A stretch of 64,000 bases of DNA, from positions 389,157 through 453,156 of the forward strand of contig RSEE01000054.1 of the NCBI GenBank assembly GCA_003971905.1. Direction: 5' to 3'. Shown piece by piece: positions 25,631 to 37,021 of this stretch. The position numbers were made by a program, and so were the translations under genes. A model generated the notes under the pieces. It did not search any database. It saw only the letters and a program-made list of their open reading frames with translations, and had not been told where the DNA came from. Each line of letters begins with the position of its first letter. The stretch's first letter is position 1. Origin of the DNA: Moniliella sp. 'wahieum'. Lineage: Eukaryota > Basidiomycota > Moniliellomycetes > Moniliellales > Moniliellaceae.

Positions 25631-27889
25631 ATGTCGGCCGCCCACAGCTTTGCACCCTCCCTCTCCAGTCTAGCCGTCGCCGCTGCGGGCGACTCCCTCC
25701 GCCCCCCCGTCTTGGACCAGAGCGCTCTTTCGCCCGCCGAGTATGCTGCCTACATCCCCGCCCTGCTTGCTCTGCCGCCTTCCGAGGCCGGCATTGACGG
25801 CTTGTACGACGAGCAAAGCGCGCTCCAATATCTGCGCGAAAAGTGCAAACTCGAACTCAAGGACGAGGCCATGATCTTGGCCCTGTTCGAACGCACCCCG
25901 CTCGGCATCCAGCCCGGCCACTTTTTTGCCTGGCTCCGGCTCGTCTCGTGGGTCCAGCAGGGCAAGCTGCCCAGCAAAAAACTCCTCTTCACCCAAAGTA
26001 CGTTGAATGTTGGCTTCCTTCCCCGCCCCCCTTCCTTCCTGAGCCGTCTCTGACTCCTTCCCCCCACCCTCACCCGCATGGCGCCTACAGCCCAGCCAGC
26101 CCAGACGTTTGTTGGTGCCCCCTCCGAATATGAGGCAGGGCGGCACCCGGGCAAGACAGCCGCTTCGGCTTTGCGATCCCCCTGCCGCTCTCCTCCGATT
26201 ATCGTGCCTCCCGGCTGGGATACGGACCGGCACCACAACGACGGGGAAGGCGCGCCAAACGGCCTCGTCCTCGGCGGCCGCCATCCCGCCGTCGTCGTTG
26301 GCGAGTGTAGCCAGTGCCCAGACCGAGCAAGTGCCGAGCAAAGACGTGGCCCGGCCCCATCCACGTGTGGCCACCCAACCCTCATACCCACCCCCGCGCT
26401 TGCGTCGTCCACGGGCCAACAGCGAACCCATGCGGTGTCCCAGCCAGTACCCAATAGCAAAAATCCCTTCCGCCCCTCGCTTTCTCAGATCCCGTCCGAG
26501 ACTGAGGGCGTCGACTCGGTTCCCGCCTCGGTCCCCTCTCTTCCAGCTCCGGCGCCTGCCCCGCTACATCACCACCACCAGACCCAGCACCACCGCCATA
26601 CCCCCGACCCTTGCAGCAGCCCCTCCCCTCTCACCACCATTCGCATCGTCTGCCCCCCAGCGACCCGGTCCTGCCCCGGCCCCCGCACATCCCCTCTCCG
26701 GATCGCGGGCCCCTCCTGCCCCTTCAACCGTGTCGTCGACGCGTACCCTGCCTCTCGATGCATTGATTGGCTTCAATCCTAACCCGAACCCATTCAAGCA
26801 GCCCAAACCACGGCTGGTACGCCCCACGCCCGTTGTGGCCGCCTCTCGACGCCCGTGTCGCAAACGTTTGGCACGGGTGCCGAGGTGCGGGATGGAGAGC
26901 GGGACCTGAATGCGCCCACGCCTGCACCCCGTTGGTCTCTGGACGAAAGCAATGGGTATGCGGGGGGTACAAGCCAAACGACCGTTTGGGCGTGACGATG
27001 CCGTCACGTGCGCCCATCAGTCCCTTGATCCAGGCGGGCCTGGACGCTGCATCAGAGGTGCAAAGGGCCAAGCAAGCCTTGCCTCCCAAAACGTATACGA
27101 CCATCCAACGAAGTACCTTCATCCCTCCCCGTTCAAGCCCAAGGCGGCCAAGTCGGCGACGACCAAAAAGGCTGCGGCAGCGCTTCCGCCTCGCTCTACC
27201 GCCACTGGCACCTCGGCGACCGGGGCGGGACCCAAATTGGTGCCCCGCAACCGCGGGGCGGCTGCTGGGACCGATCTGAGCCAGCACCGGAAAAAACCAT
27301 CGTCCCGCTCGGAAGCATTGGACGAGGATGAGATCCGCTCGATGCGCAGCGTCAAAAGTGGTAAGAGCAAGCACAGTGCGATGGCGCGCCCGCCCCGCTG
27401 CCGCTTCCAGACCAAGGGTGGCGCCTGGGATGGGCGATCTGTTGGGCTCCCACCTGGCCAGTCTTGGCGAGGCGGACGTTCCCAAGTCGCGTGGCGCAGG
27501 CATGCCCAAGCTGCACATCCCTGACGAACTGCCTTCGGACGCGGCCATGGCCAACAGCGGCCGGGTCGGTGACCAACTGGCTGCGCGAGCAAGATACCTT
27601 AGTCCGTGCGCGCGTAACCAAGCGCCGAGTCGCATGGCCAAGTCGCCCGTGCCACTTTCGTCCGCCTCGACCCACAGTCCTCTGCCAGGGGGAGGGGGAC
27701 GAGGAGGGCGAGTCGAGTTTACTGGTAGATGGGGCAGATGGGATCAGTCGGCCAAGGAACCCATTTGATGCGCAGGCGACAGAGCCCCGTCCATCCTCGG
27801 CTTCGCCTGGGCCTGCACCGCCCGTACGGCCGACACTGGTGCTAAGCCACTCGCCTTCCGCCACCCCCACCCCTCTTCCCAGGGACTGA
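25631..27889 (+). CDS. proline/serine-rich protein with a conserved N-terminal helical domain, function unknown
   Basis: Starts at ATG 25631 (MSAAHSFAPS). Residues about 30-120 are compact and non-repetitive: YDEQSALQYLREKCKLELKD, then LALFERTPLGIQPGHFFAWLRLVSWVQQGKLP. The spacing of Phe, Trp and Leu suggests an EH-like or other small helical adaptor domain, but I cannot assign a family. A 93-nt intron lies at 25998-26090 (phase 1) and leads into TQPAQTFVG. The remainder is a long Pro/Ser/Thr/Ala-rich disordered region with NPNPFKQP at about 26.78 kb (an NPF motif of the kind EH domains bind). An LDEDEIRSMRSVKSGK segment lies near 27.3 kb. Frame changes occur at several C-runs. It could be an endocytic scaffold, but that is speculation from the NPF motif. 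Confidence 0.55.
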
Positions 27890-28525
27890 GGACGAGTCCT
27901 CGGGCCATGGGGACGACGGTCCCTGCGACGACACATGACGTCCCTTGCCAGCGACGGTCCCAAGCCGTCCCGAACTGACTTTCGCCCCCATTCAATGACA
28001 CACCTCCTCACGCCATACGACCCGCATACTCTTTATCGCTCTTTAGCTTTGACCTTTTGTGTCCCAGGACACGGGACACGCCGCCTTCCATCTCCTTGTT
28101 TCTAACCCTCTTCCTATCCATCTCACCAGAAATCCCTGTCCTTCCCATTGCTTGCTTCCCTCCTTCAGTTTTCTACTAGGCTGTGAACTGGCACTACTGC
28201 GGTACCTGTCGGCCTCGGAGGCGTAGAGGGGGGAGGGGGGTACCCTACTCTGTTGGGCAACATCCCTGCCTGTCCAGGGGTAAGAGTATGGCAGCGCTGA
28301 AATCTTGTGCGCTCATGTCCACTCCCTCGTTTTCAACTGATACCTCTTGTCTTTCCCATGTCTTTCTCCTTGATGTTAAAGTATGGCTTGATGTTAAAGT
28401 AGGGTGCCGTGGTACGCTCGATCGAGCTTAGGATAGGTGGTAGGTCAAACCCCAACGGGAGACCAATGAGTTGGCACCCCAGCTCGCCGTGTTTGGACCG
28501 TCCAACATGCAATCCTGTCCAGTAT
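27890..28525. other. convergent intergenic spacer
   Basis: Spacer between the 3' ends of the proline-rich gene and NUDC. It contains a short direct duplication of CTTGATGTTAAAGTA at 28369 and 28387. No coding signal. Confidence 0.5.
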
Positions 28526-29426
28526 TCACTTAAACTGGACCTTGCTCCAGTCGATGTTGTCGGGCAAGCCTGAGGCCGAGGGGGCGGCTGGCCGTCGCCA
28601 GCCTGGGCCAGTTGGGCCAGGACTTCCGGTGGCAAGGAGGCTGTGGGAGGGTCGGGTTCGGACTGCTTACCCATCGCCTTCATACGTTGTTCCCACATCA
28701 TCTTCTCCACCACCGCGCGTTCTTCGCCCTGCAAGTCGCTCAGACTCGATGCCTCGGGCACAATCTTGCGCACGTCAATCTCCGGGTCCTTGGTCAACAC
28801 GTGCGACCACCAGCCCGACTTGTCCACCTTCTCCAACACAATCGCAACCACCTTGGAATCCTCTGTCCGCCCGCCGCCCATCCCAGTCAGCACATACACA
28901 CACATACACACACATCACTCACACCTCACTTCACGTCACTTTCCCACACGTGCACGTACGTACCCAACGTCCAAAACTCTCCTCCTCCTTGATCGGGCCA
29001 GGAAGGTCGCCCTGCACCAGCGCCGGCTCGCCCTTGAACCCGACGGAAAGGTGGGTGCGCTTGATCACGACGGCGAGCTGCTTGGCGCGCGTGCCCTCGG
29101 GCACGGGAACATTGACCGACACTTGGTCCAGCGTTTGGGTCCACGAGTAGGCAGCGCCGCTTGCTCCGCTGCCTCGCGCGCAGCTTGGGCCGCGTCGTAC
29201 GCCTCGCGCTCCTCGGGGGAGAGCTTGTCGATGGCGTCCTGGGACAGGGGGCGGAGGAGGGCGCAGAGCTCATCGCGGTAGCAGCGAGGGATGGGGGGGG
29301 AAGTGGCGGTGGTGGTGGTGGCAGTGGGGCCGTGGCCGTGGAGGGGCGGCGCACGGGTGGGGCCACCGCTGTGGTTATTGGTGGCGCTCGAGCCGCCTCG
29401 AAGCTTTGGAACGGGTGCTTGAACAT
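28526..29426 (-). CDS. NUDC: nuclear movement protein NudC (CS-domain chaperone of the dynein pathway)
   Basis: Cytosolic CS/p23-fold co-chaperone that stabilises LIS1 and supports dynein/dynactin and nuclear migration. The N-terminus is Pro/Thr-rich. The helix [20 protein letters not shown] is at about 29.2 kb. The CS domain runs from [20 protein letters not shown] through [21 protein letters not shown] to [20 protein letters not shown]. The conserved C-terminus reads [14 protein letters not shown] and ends in [11 protein letters not shown] with stop at 28526-28528. A 101-nt intron lies at 28863-28963 (donor GTACGT, acceptor CAG), rich in CA repeats. Just before it, TTTTGG (28971-28979) reads FGRW where the family has F-W-T-L; one extra T restores it. 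Other slips lie in a C8 run near 29.3 kb and before the C-terminus. Confidence 0.9.
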
Positions 29427-29741
29427 TTCACGCGCAGGAGCAGCCAGGCGGTAGGGTTAGGGTCACGTGTTACTAGTAGCCCATGCCAGCCAGTCGAAGT
29501 GGTATTTGTGCTAAGGCACCGACGCCTGCCCCACCGCCATTCCCCAGCCGCGGCAGACTATCATACATCGCATCCGATTCCACAGCGGAGCCAAGCGCAC
29601 CCGAAAGCACGCCGCCGGCATGTACCCAGCACGGCGTCAGGCGGACAAGCCTGGGCACGCAGGGGGGACAGGCAGAGAGAGATATACAGAAGCCCTGCCG
29701 AGCGCGGCGATAGATAGCCCTGCTGGGAGCGAGGGGGGTTA

Positions 29742-32217
29742 TCAAGTGTAAGTATTCCAAGCGTTCCAGGGGTTATGCCTCGAGAAGGATGGGGCGTATC
29801 GGGACCTGCCACCGCCTGGCCCGGGCCGGCACTTTGTGGTGCCGACGACGGCGGAGCGAGCGAGGGTCCGGCCGCCAGACCGAGCGCCGCTGGCGAAAGG
29901 TCGGCGTCCAGTGCCCCCACCAACGTTCGTCGGGCGAGCAGGTGCGCCGCCGCGGCCCGGTCGACGCGCACCAACGCCGAGCATGCCCAGTCCCAGACGT
30001 GCACAATGGCCTGGCGCGTGGGCGGTCCGTCGGGCCGCAGGCTCAGGAGGTAGGCCGCGCACGAGGTTACTGCCACCGCCACACACGGTCGGCCGCGGCG
30101 GCGGCATAGAGGCGCTGCAAGATGCGCATCTGCGCGGCTTGGTACCAGGAGATACGGTGGTGGGACGCGTTGGATCGATGGTAATGGCCGCGGCTGTGCG
30201 CTTGTCGTTCGGGGTCGAGGGCACTTCGTCCGTCTTGCCTGCCTCGCTTGGCATGCTGCGCGTGCCCCCGCGCGGGATGGTACCCATTCCGAAGCGCCAG
30301 CAGCCAGGGTACGACGGGCGCCGTCGGATCAATGCGGCAGAGGGGTTGCGTGATCGGGCTTGGAACGAGGCGCGGCGAGCCAAGGCCGAGGAAGGGAGAG
30401 GCAGAGGAGGAAGTGAAGGTGGTGGCGGTGGAAGAAGATGCGACAGGGTGGACACTGGTCGTACTGGCTGGCCTCGGCCCGTGGGGAAATGGGAGATGAG
30501 AGGATGAAACCGAGGCAGAGCAGGAAGGTGGGACTGGGGCCGAGGCGAGCAGAGGCGAGACGTGGTGGTGTCCCAGGGGGTTTTGGCCCTGCTCAGGTCC
30601 ACCACGCGCACTTGGCTCGGTGGCTGGCTTGGGCATAATCGATGAGCAACGCGCGCCCAATGGGCGAGAGAGGAGCCCGTCCATCGCACGAGGCAAGATG
30701 GGCGATCCGACGCCGGGCCAGTAGCCGGTACCTCGCCCCACTCGTCGTCGCTGCCAAAATACCAGCACGGCGACCAAGGGTTGTGGGAGCGGGGCTGGGG
30801 AAGCCAAGCGAAGCCGCGTGCGTGCCCAAACAGCGTCGCACAGCCGCGGAGGATCAAGACGCCTTGCCCCGAAGCGACCAAGATGGCGTCGTGAGCCACG
30901 TCGCGGGTAAAGACCGTGTCGAGAGCGCCAAGTCCCTTGCCAGCGGTGGCCCTTGGTGATGCGAGCTTCCGCAGCCGCACATGCCGACGTGGGGGGCACG
31001 TCAAAGCAAGTGTTGAAGACAAATGTTGGCTCGGATCCAAACACGTTCCCGACGCCAACGCTGCGCCATCGCCCACACCAACGTAGCCGCCTCCCCCTCG
31101 CTGGGGACGAAGCACAACAAACAGATCGTCCCACGTTGGGGGCGGCCAGCCGTGCCGGCGGAAGGGAGGAGGTAGTGGACAAATAGATAAAGTGGTCATC
31201 GTATCAACGAGCGGGGATGGTGGTGCCTCTGTCGGCGGACAAAAGGTGGGCGAGAGAGAAAAAGTGGGTTTGGGTCATGGTGGGCAAGTGCCATTGGACA
31301 AACGTGCCGTCGCCTGCTACCAGGGCGGGCCGATAGACCGTTGACCTTGATGTTGGTACGAGGACCAACGTGCTGCACGCCGGGCGGCAAGGCAACTGGC
31401 CCATCAGTTTGAATTGGCCACGCCGATCGGATCCGGGAGTAGGATGACTGGAGCACGAAACAGGTGGACGGTACAGATAGCATGGCCCCCCACGTTTGGG
31501 CCGACAAATGAACTGGTCGCCATCCGACTCGAGCGCCGTGGACCGAAGCGCAAGCGGCCAGCCGACCAGGCGGCAGCCCCGGTTGGAAGCAAGTTCACCC
31601 GGGGGGGCGGAGGTGGCGTGCCCCACAGAAGCTCGTGCGACGACATCCACCACATGCGTCCCCTGCACACCGGGCACAAGCAAGGTTGGGGCGGGGCAAG
31701 GCGATCAGGCGCCGCTGGAGCGCGTTGGGCACACAGGTGCGGAAACGTGGCGACAAGCTCGCCAAGAGGGCCTGTGGCGCGGCGCACGTATTCGGCGGGC
31801 CATAGAGAGAGACGACGTGGCAATGGAAGGGAGCAAAACGGGTGTGCGAGCGCGACGGCCGAGGCCGGTGCCCCATTGGGGCCAAGGACATGGTGCAGCA
31901 CCACGAGCGAGCGCCAGGAATGCACCGAGGCAAAGGCGCCCGTCTCATCCGGCGGGGCAGCGCTGGCGCGCGTGGTGGGCGCAGGCGGAAGGAGGCCGTG
32001 GCGCTTGGCCAGGCCGTACCAGACAGCGTCAGCCATGGCCAGGTGGTACCACGCCTTGCACACCCGCGCGGCCACGGCCAGCTCGCGGGGGACAGCACGC
32101 CCGAGGCCAATACGTCGCAGGCCACCTCGAAGGAGAGGGCATGAGGATGTCCAGGGGGGGTGCGCGGGGGGGAGAGGCGGCGGCGGCCAGGAGGATGGAG
32201 ATGGGGGGGGGGGATGT
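29742..32217 (-). CDS. F-box protein with probable beta-propeller C-terminus
   Basis: Likely substrate receptor of an SCF ubiquitin ligase. The F-box is at about 32.14-32.03 kb: VACDVLASGVLSP, then LAVAARVCKAWYHLAMADAVW. These two halves join if one G is restored at 32079-32092. The middle has a CLCPVCRGRMWW motif (a C-x2-C pair, about 31.67 kb) and Trp-rich segments. The C-terminal half shows propeller-like hydrophobic strands ending in VHVWDWACSALVRVD (about 30.0 kb), as in F-box/WD proteins, but clear WD repeats are not visible. Several slips and possibly introns remain unresolved. Start and stop are approximate; I see no clear in-frame ATG upstream of the F-box because of a long C/G run at about 32.2 kb. 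Substrate unknown. Confidence 0.55.
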
Positions 32218-33057
32218 CCGCCCTAAGGAAACGAAGCGAGGCCCCTGCTTGGTAGGTACTACTTCGAGCGCCTACTCGTAGCCGGAGTGCACTTAGCCAC
32301 TCGCCACTAGTCAGGCTCAGCCCCTGTGTCAGCCACGGCAATCGGATCTACATTCGATCATCCGTCATCAATCATTAAGCTTAATCATCGATCCACTGGG
32401 CGAAATCTGGTTGGGGTTTAAATAGGCCTGAGACCTTGTTGGGCCCTGAAGCTGGCGAGTATCGACTATCGGTTCATACATGGCTCACGAGACGTTGAGC
32501 ACGTTGAACGTCGAACCTTCAGCAAACCCGCAAGGGTTGCTAAGTAACTGAGTTCTTCGGCATATCTCGTCGGTAGTCTGTCAGTTAGTTGCCACTGCCC
32601 CTTGTCAGCAGGTCCACAGATGCCTCTTCGTCGAAACACTGTGGCCTGTGCTCCCTCTCTGTCTACTGCACGTCTATGTCTCTACGCCATAGGAGGTCGT
32701 AAGGGCAGGCCTTGGTGCTCATGCGCTCACAATCCAAAGGTAAAGATGTATCTATCTGTCGTCGATCATCAGTTTCCGCCAAAAAGACCGACTGTTGCAG
32801 CTAATACACAAGGGAGACGCTCAGGACAAACCCTAATTGCAGCGAGGAACACAGAGACCAGATAGGATGGGAGTCGGAACCACCACAAGAACAGCAGACA
32901 ACGTAAACAGCAACACACGGGAGACATATAGGTGTTGCGCAAAAAGACAGAGGAAAAGGAGATTGGCAGCAGTGCAGCCAGACGAGGACAAGCGGGGCTG
33001 CTCGAGACCACCAAGATCAATCCGGACCAATCTCGGTAGTGGAATGCAGTGGTGAAC
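32218..33057. other. intergenic spacer
   Basis: Spacer with a single AACGTTG run at about 32.49-32.51 kb and ordinary mixed sequence. No gene recognised. Confidence 0.5.
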
Positions 33058-34981
33058 TCAGTTCATTCCATCTTGCGGGCTCTCAACTATCTCGTTGTGT
33101 GGCGTCGCATTCTTCGACGTGCCTGCACCTCGGCCAACTGCGCTCCGTTCGGATCCGTCGCCCAGCACGTCATTGCGGCCATTGGCAATCAAAATCTCGT
33201 TCCATTCGTTGTCTTGCTCTGTCAAATCAATCTTGGTCGTATCGGGAACAACAGGCGGCATACCACGCCCACCGCACCAATCCGGCTGCCCAGAAAACGT
33301 GGCATTCTTGCCCCACCGGTGCTGGATCGGCGGAAGGATTGGGTGCCGATGGCCGCACCGGCCTTGGCAAGGCCGCTGCAAAGCCATAGTGCGTCCCACG
33401 CAACGCCGTGGGAACGAAGACGCAGCCACCAACCCGCACGCAGCAGAGCCAGGCCGAGTTGCCGACGAGGCCAACAGACCATACAACACCACCATCGCAG
33501 CTGGCGCATGCAGCAGCTTGTCCCATGCCGCCCCGATGATCACACCTGTCCATCCAGCATTGATCAGTTACTCTCATCCTAACAGGAACCAACTGGGCGA
33601 GAAAGAAAGCAAAGGAAAAAACGAACCCAGAATGACGTAGCCGCCAAAGCCCAAGACGAGGAGCCGCTTGGTCCCAACATGGGCAGAGGACTGGGCCCAG
33701 GAAGGCACCGGGGAGAGAAAGTGCTCCGAGCAACAGCTGGTACTCTGCGGTCCTGCGCAGCGGCGGTTTGTGGAGGATAAGAGAGATGACCGTGCCAGAA
33801 AAGCCCGTTGGAAAAGCTGACAACTATGAAAGGAGGGGAACAAGCACAGAGGGTCAAACAGGAGGGTCGAGGCGTTGTGGGAGAGAGAGATAGGACCACA
33901 CTCACAGTCGTACAGGAACCAGGACATGGCGATACCAAACAGACGGGGCCAGTACTTCTTAAGTGCGAGCCAGTAGGGCACCTTGTGACGAATGGCATTC
34001 TTGCGATAGAGCTTCGAGTTGATCATGCGCCACCGGAAGTAAAACACCGTCAGGGGCAGAAGAGCACCAATGCCAAAGCAGATGCGCCAGGTAATGTGCA
34101 AGCTTGCGCATATCGCTTGGCCATGAGGGACAGGCGTGTCGCCATACCCGGTGGCGACAGAACGATGAGGAAAATCGAAGATGCCAGTGGCCGCCAAACG
34201 TGAGGACCACATTGGTGACCCAGATAAACACCGAGTCGCGCTTGGCCCGCGAAGAGCGTTCATCGGCCGCCTCGGAAGCGGAGACGGACGAGGCAGGGTA
34301 CTCGCCTCCGACGCCAAACCCAATAGCCCCGCGCGTGATGACAAGCCACCAGAACAGGTTGTTGGGGTTGCCATGAATGGGCGAGGCGGCAGTGGAAAAA
34401 ATAGCACCCAGGACGAGAATGACGGTAGTGATGACGATGGCTGACTTGCGGCCCACGCGGTCGGTAATGACGCCGACGATCAGTTGACCAAGAATGGCAC
34501 CCACAAGGAGCGCATTGCTCACGCGCGTGCTCATGGTCGATGTGTAGACGTTGGAGCCATACCGCTACTCGGGAAAAACCATCTTCCATCAGTATACAAG
34601 AGGAGCAACGCCAAGGCAGGGAGAGAGGGCGGGGCGTGGGTGCGTACCGTTCGAAGAGCACATTGCCAGGGTCATGCAGTTGTTCTGATAGCCGTCGCTA
34701 ATGAGAGCAGCGCCAGCGGCCAGAACAGTAAAGAAGGAGCTGTACTTGGCGATCCTGGCCTGCTTGGCCTCCTTGGCGGTCTGGATGGGATCTTGGTAGG
34801 GCAGGTTGGCGGCGGGGGACAACTCGCCTGAGGGAACTTCCTTCAGCGGCGACTTGATGCTGCTGCTCTGCCCGTCCGAGGACGAGACCTTGAGAAAGTC
34901 GGCTGGAGCGAGCATGTCGGGTGCAGGCGCAGGTGCTGGCGGGGGCCAGGACGGAGCGGTGGCCGTGGGGGGGGCGGCCAT
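33058..34981 (-). CDS. GIT1-type glycerophosphodiester / phosphate MFS transporter
   Basis: Plasma-membrane proton symporter of the phosphate:H+ family, nearest in motif to glycerophosphoinositol permeases. It starts at ATG 34981 (MAAPPTATAP), with a long cytosolic Pro/Ser-rich tail. TM1 contains AALISDGYQNNCMTLAM; an intron lies at 34565-34647. Next is TRVSNALLVGAILGQLIVG with VITDRVGRKSA (loop-2 signature), then ITRGAIGFGVGGEYPASSVSASEAADE, the subfamily hallmark. PLTVFYFRWRMINSKLYRK is followed by WFLYD, an intron at 33817-33905, and SFPTGFSGTVISL. Later come FLGPVLC, LGFGGYVILG and the C-terminal DLTEQDNEWNEIL, ending at 33058. The NAIRHKVPYWLALKKYWPRL loop also matches. Slips break the frame at several points. 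A role in phosphate or inositol-phosphate scavenging is inferred from the family. Confidence 0.82.
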
Positions 34982-37021
34982 GGTGCTGTGTGGGAGAGGA
35001 ATAAGGGGGGGGGAGGGGTGACGTGTGGGCGGGGTGCGGGGCGCGCGGGATGGGGCGGGAGGGGTTTTATGCAGATGGCTCCAGCACCAGGCGCGCAGCT
35101 GGAGGGGACGAAGGTGCGGGCGAGTGTAGTGGGGATGGGGGGAGAAAGGGCGCGGACAGACGGTGGGCGTGCATGGCGGGAGGCGAGCCTTCGTTGGCAC
35201 AGATGTGATCACACTGTTCTGGAATCGTCCAAGTGCCGCAGCGCTGGGGATGGGAAGCAGCCGCGTGCAAATCCTGTCCCCAAGACACGCGCCACGCCGG
35301 CCGCAATAGCGACGGAGCACGGCGTGTGTGTTCCTGCGAGCGCTGTGCCTTCTCCGCAGCTGCCCAGTCATTAATCATTAACCCGCATGATCGGCTTAGT
35401 CCGGCTAAACGTTTAACGAGAATCGAGCTAATCGAGCTAATCTGTGATCAGTACGCGGGCACTGCCGGGCACTTCCCCGCCAGCCGCGCCCCCACACGCG
35501 CCGAGCCAGCAGCAAAAATGTCCGCCCCACAGCCGCCGTGCTGGGCGATGTTGTCCCCGACCCCGCACGCACACCACTGGCCCCGTGCGGCGAGGCGCGG
35601 ACGCGGGGCAACTGCGAGCGCACCCTGGTACCTGCCTAGTCCCCACTGCTCGTGTGTGTCACGCAGCGGGCGGTGATATCGTGATGCTGGGGGCCCCGCA
35701 CCAGCGCACTGTCCTGCGCGCCGTATCGCCACGCCTGCCCAGGCGGCTGGGCCCAGGCTGGCCTGGCGCCAAGGCAGGCACCAGGCCAGTACCAGGACTA
35801 GTAACCTAGTAACCATGCCTGCCCGTCGGCCCGTCTCCGTGTGAGCAGCAGCAGTCGCACAGCACCGTCGCCACCCTCGTCCGCACACGAACGAAGCACC
35901 TAGCAAAAGGACAGTATATAGAAGGGCATTGCCCTGTATAGCGCCCGAGCCCAGAGCCTCCCAGTCCCTTCCCCCCACATCCATCCTCTAGAGAGCCGAG
36001 GATATATATGGCCCACCGGTTGGACCACATCCAATTGGGCCCATCTCGGCGGCAACCGTGGCTTGATGGGTGTTGGTTATATTATGTGGGCACAGAAGCG
36101 CAAGTCGCCTAGCGCACACACAGGTGAAACTCGAGTAGACTCCGATGGTTGCAACCGGGTGCCCAGGCACGCATTGGTAAGCATGTTGGCTGTTTCGTGT
36201 CCGCCCTTCTTTTTGTATCCAAGTTTACCTGGTATGTTTGGACACCTATGCTTTCTCTGTATAGGTATGCCAAAAAGCCAACAGGTCCCGAGCACAATCA
36301 GGTACAAAACAGGATCCACGTGTCTGGGGTAACTAGTGTGGAGTCGCGTGAATCATTAAGAAGGATCGACTTGGCCGCGGGCCCTTTTCACCGTCTCTCG
36401 CCCTCGCTCCCTTAGCTTGTTTTGGGTTGAAACCTCCCCCACAATGCATTTAGGAGAACTGTGTTGCAACCTGATTTTGTGCAACTGAGTGAGCGGCAGG
36501 TCTCCTGCCGCCTTCTCCCGAGTTGAAGCATATCGGTGTGAGACATATATAGAAACGTTGTATATGGAAGCAGCGCTGTAGGGTAGTCTCGCCCGTCGGC
36601 GGGGGCTCAACCCGCCCTTCCCCAGATGCCGGGGAAGCCTATTAGGTGGGTCACATGTCCGGTCATCAAAAGCTTTTATATACGTCTCTGCTGAGATGAT
36701 GCGTGGCGGATATAACCGTCGGTTTTCGCACCATAACTTGCATCCAAACCCAGCTGGACACACATCCAGTAGCATATTATACGCCAGAGCAAGATGGTTC
36801 TGTCTATATCGCACTTCGGCTTCATTGAAAGAGACGAGATAAAATGAATTTGACTTGGGTTTTTTTATCTGTTTTTTTGGTGGAGAGGGTGGATGGAAAC
36901 ATGGACGGGTGTGAGAGACAAGAGATGTTCAGGGATCATGGATCATGGATCATAGAAGATATGATGAGGTTGAGAACAACCAATCCAGGGCGATGACTGA
37001 AAAGAGATGACGGACGCCCAT
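34982..37021. other. 2-kb intergenic region
   Basis: No gene recognised. It holds a GC-rich segment with an imperfect structured element at about 36.57-36.65 kb, including the hairpin CTTCCCC / GGGGAAG at 36616-36636, and AT-rich TATATA patches near 36.0 and 36.55 kb. Small RNA genes were considered, but no tRNA or snRNA box could be matched. Confidence 0.45.

Noticed and set aside
29742-31199. 485-codon open frame as an independent gene
   Set aside because: It lies in the 3' half of the F-box gene region. Parts of it are shadow frames: the VHVWDWACS-type propeller sequence is in a neighbouring frame.
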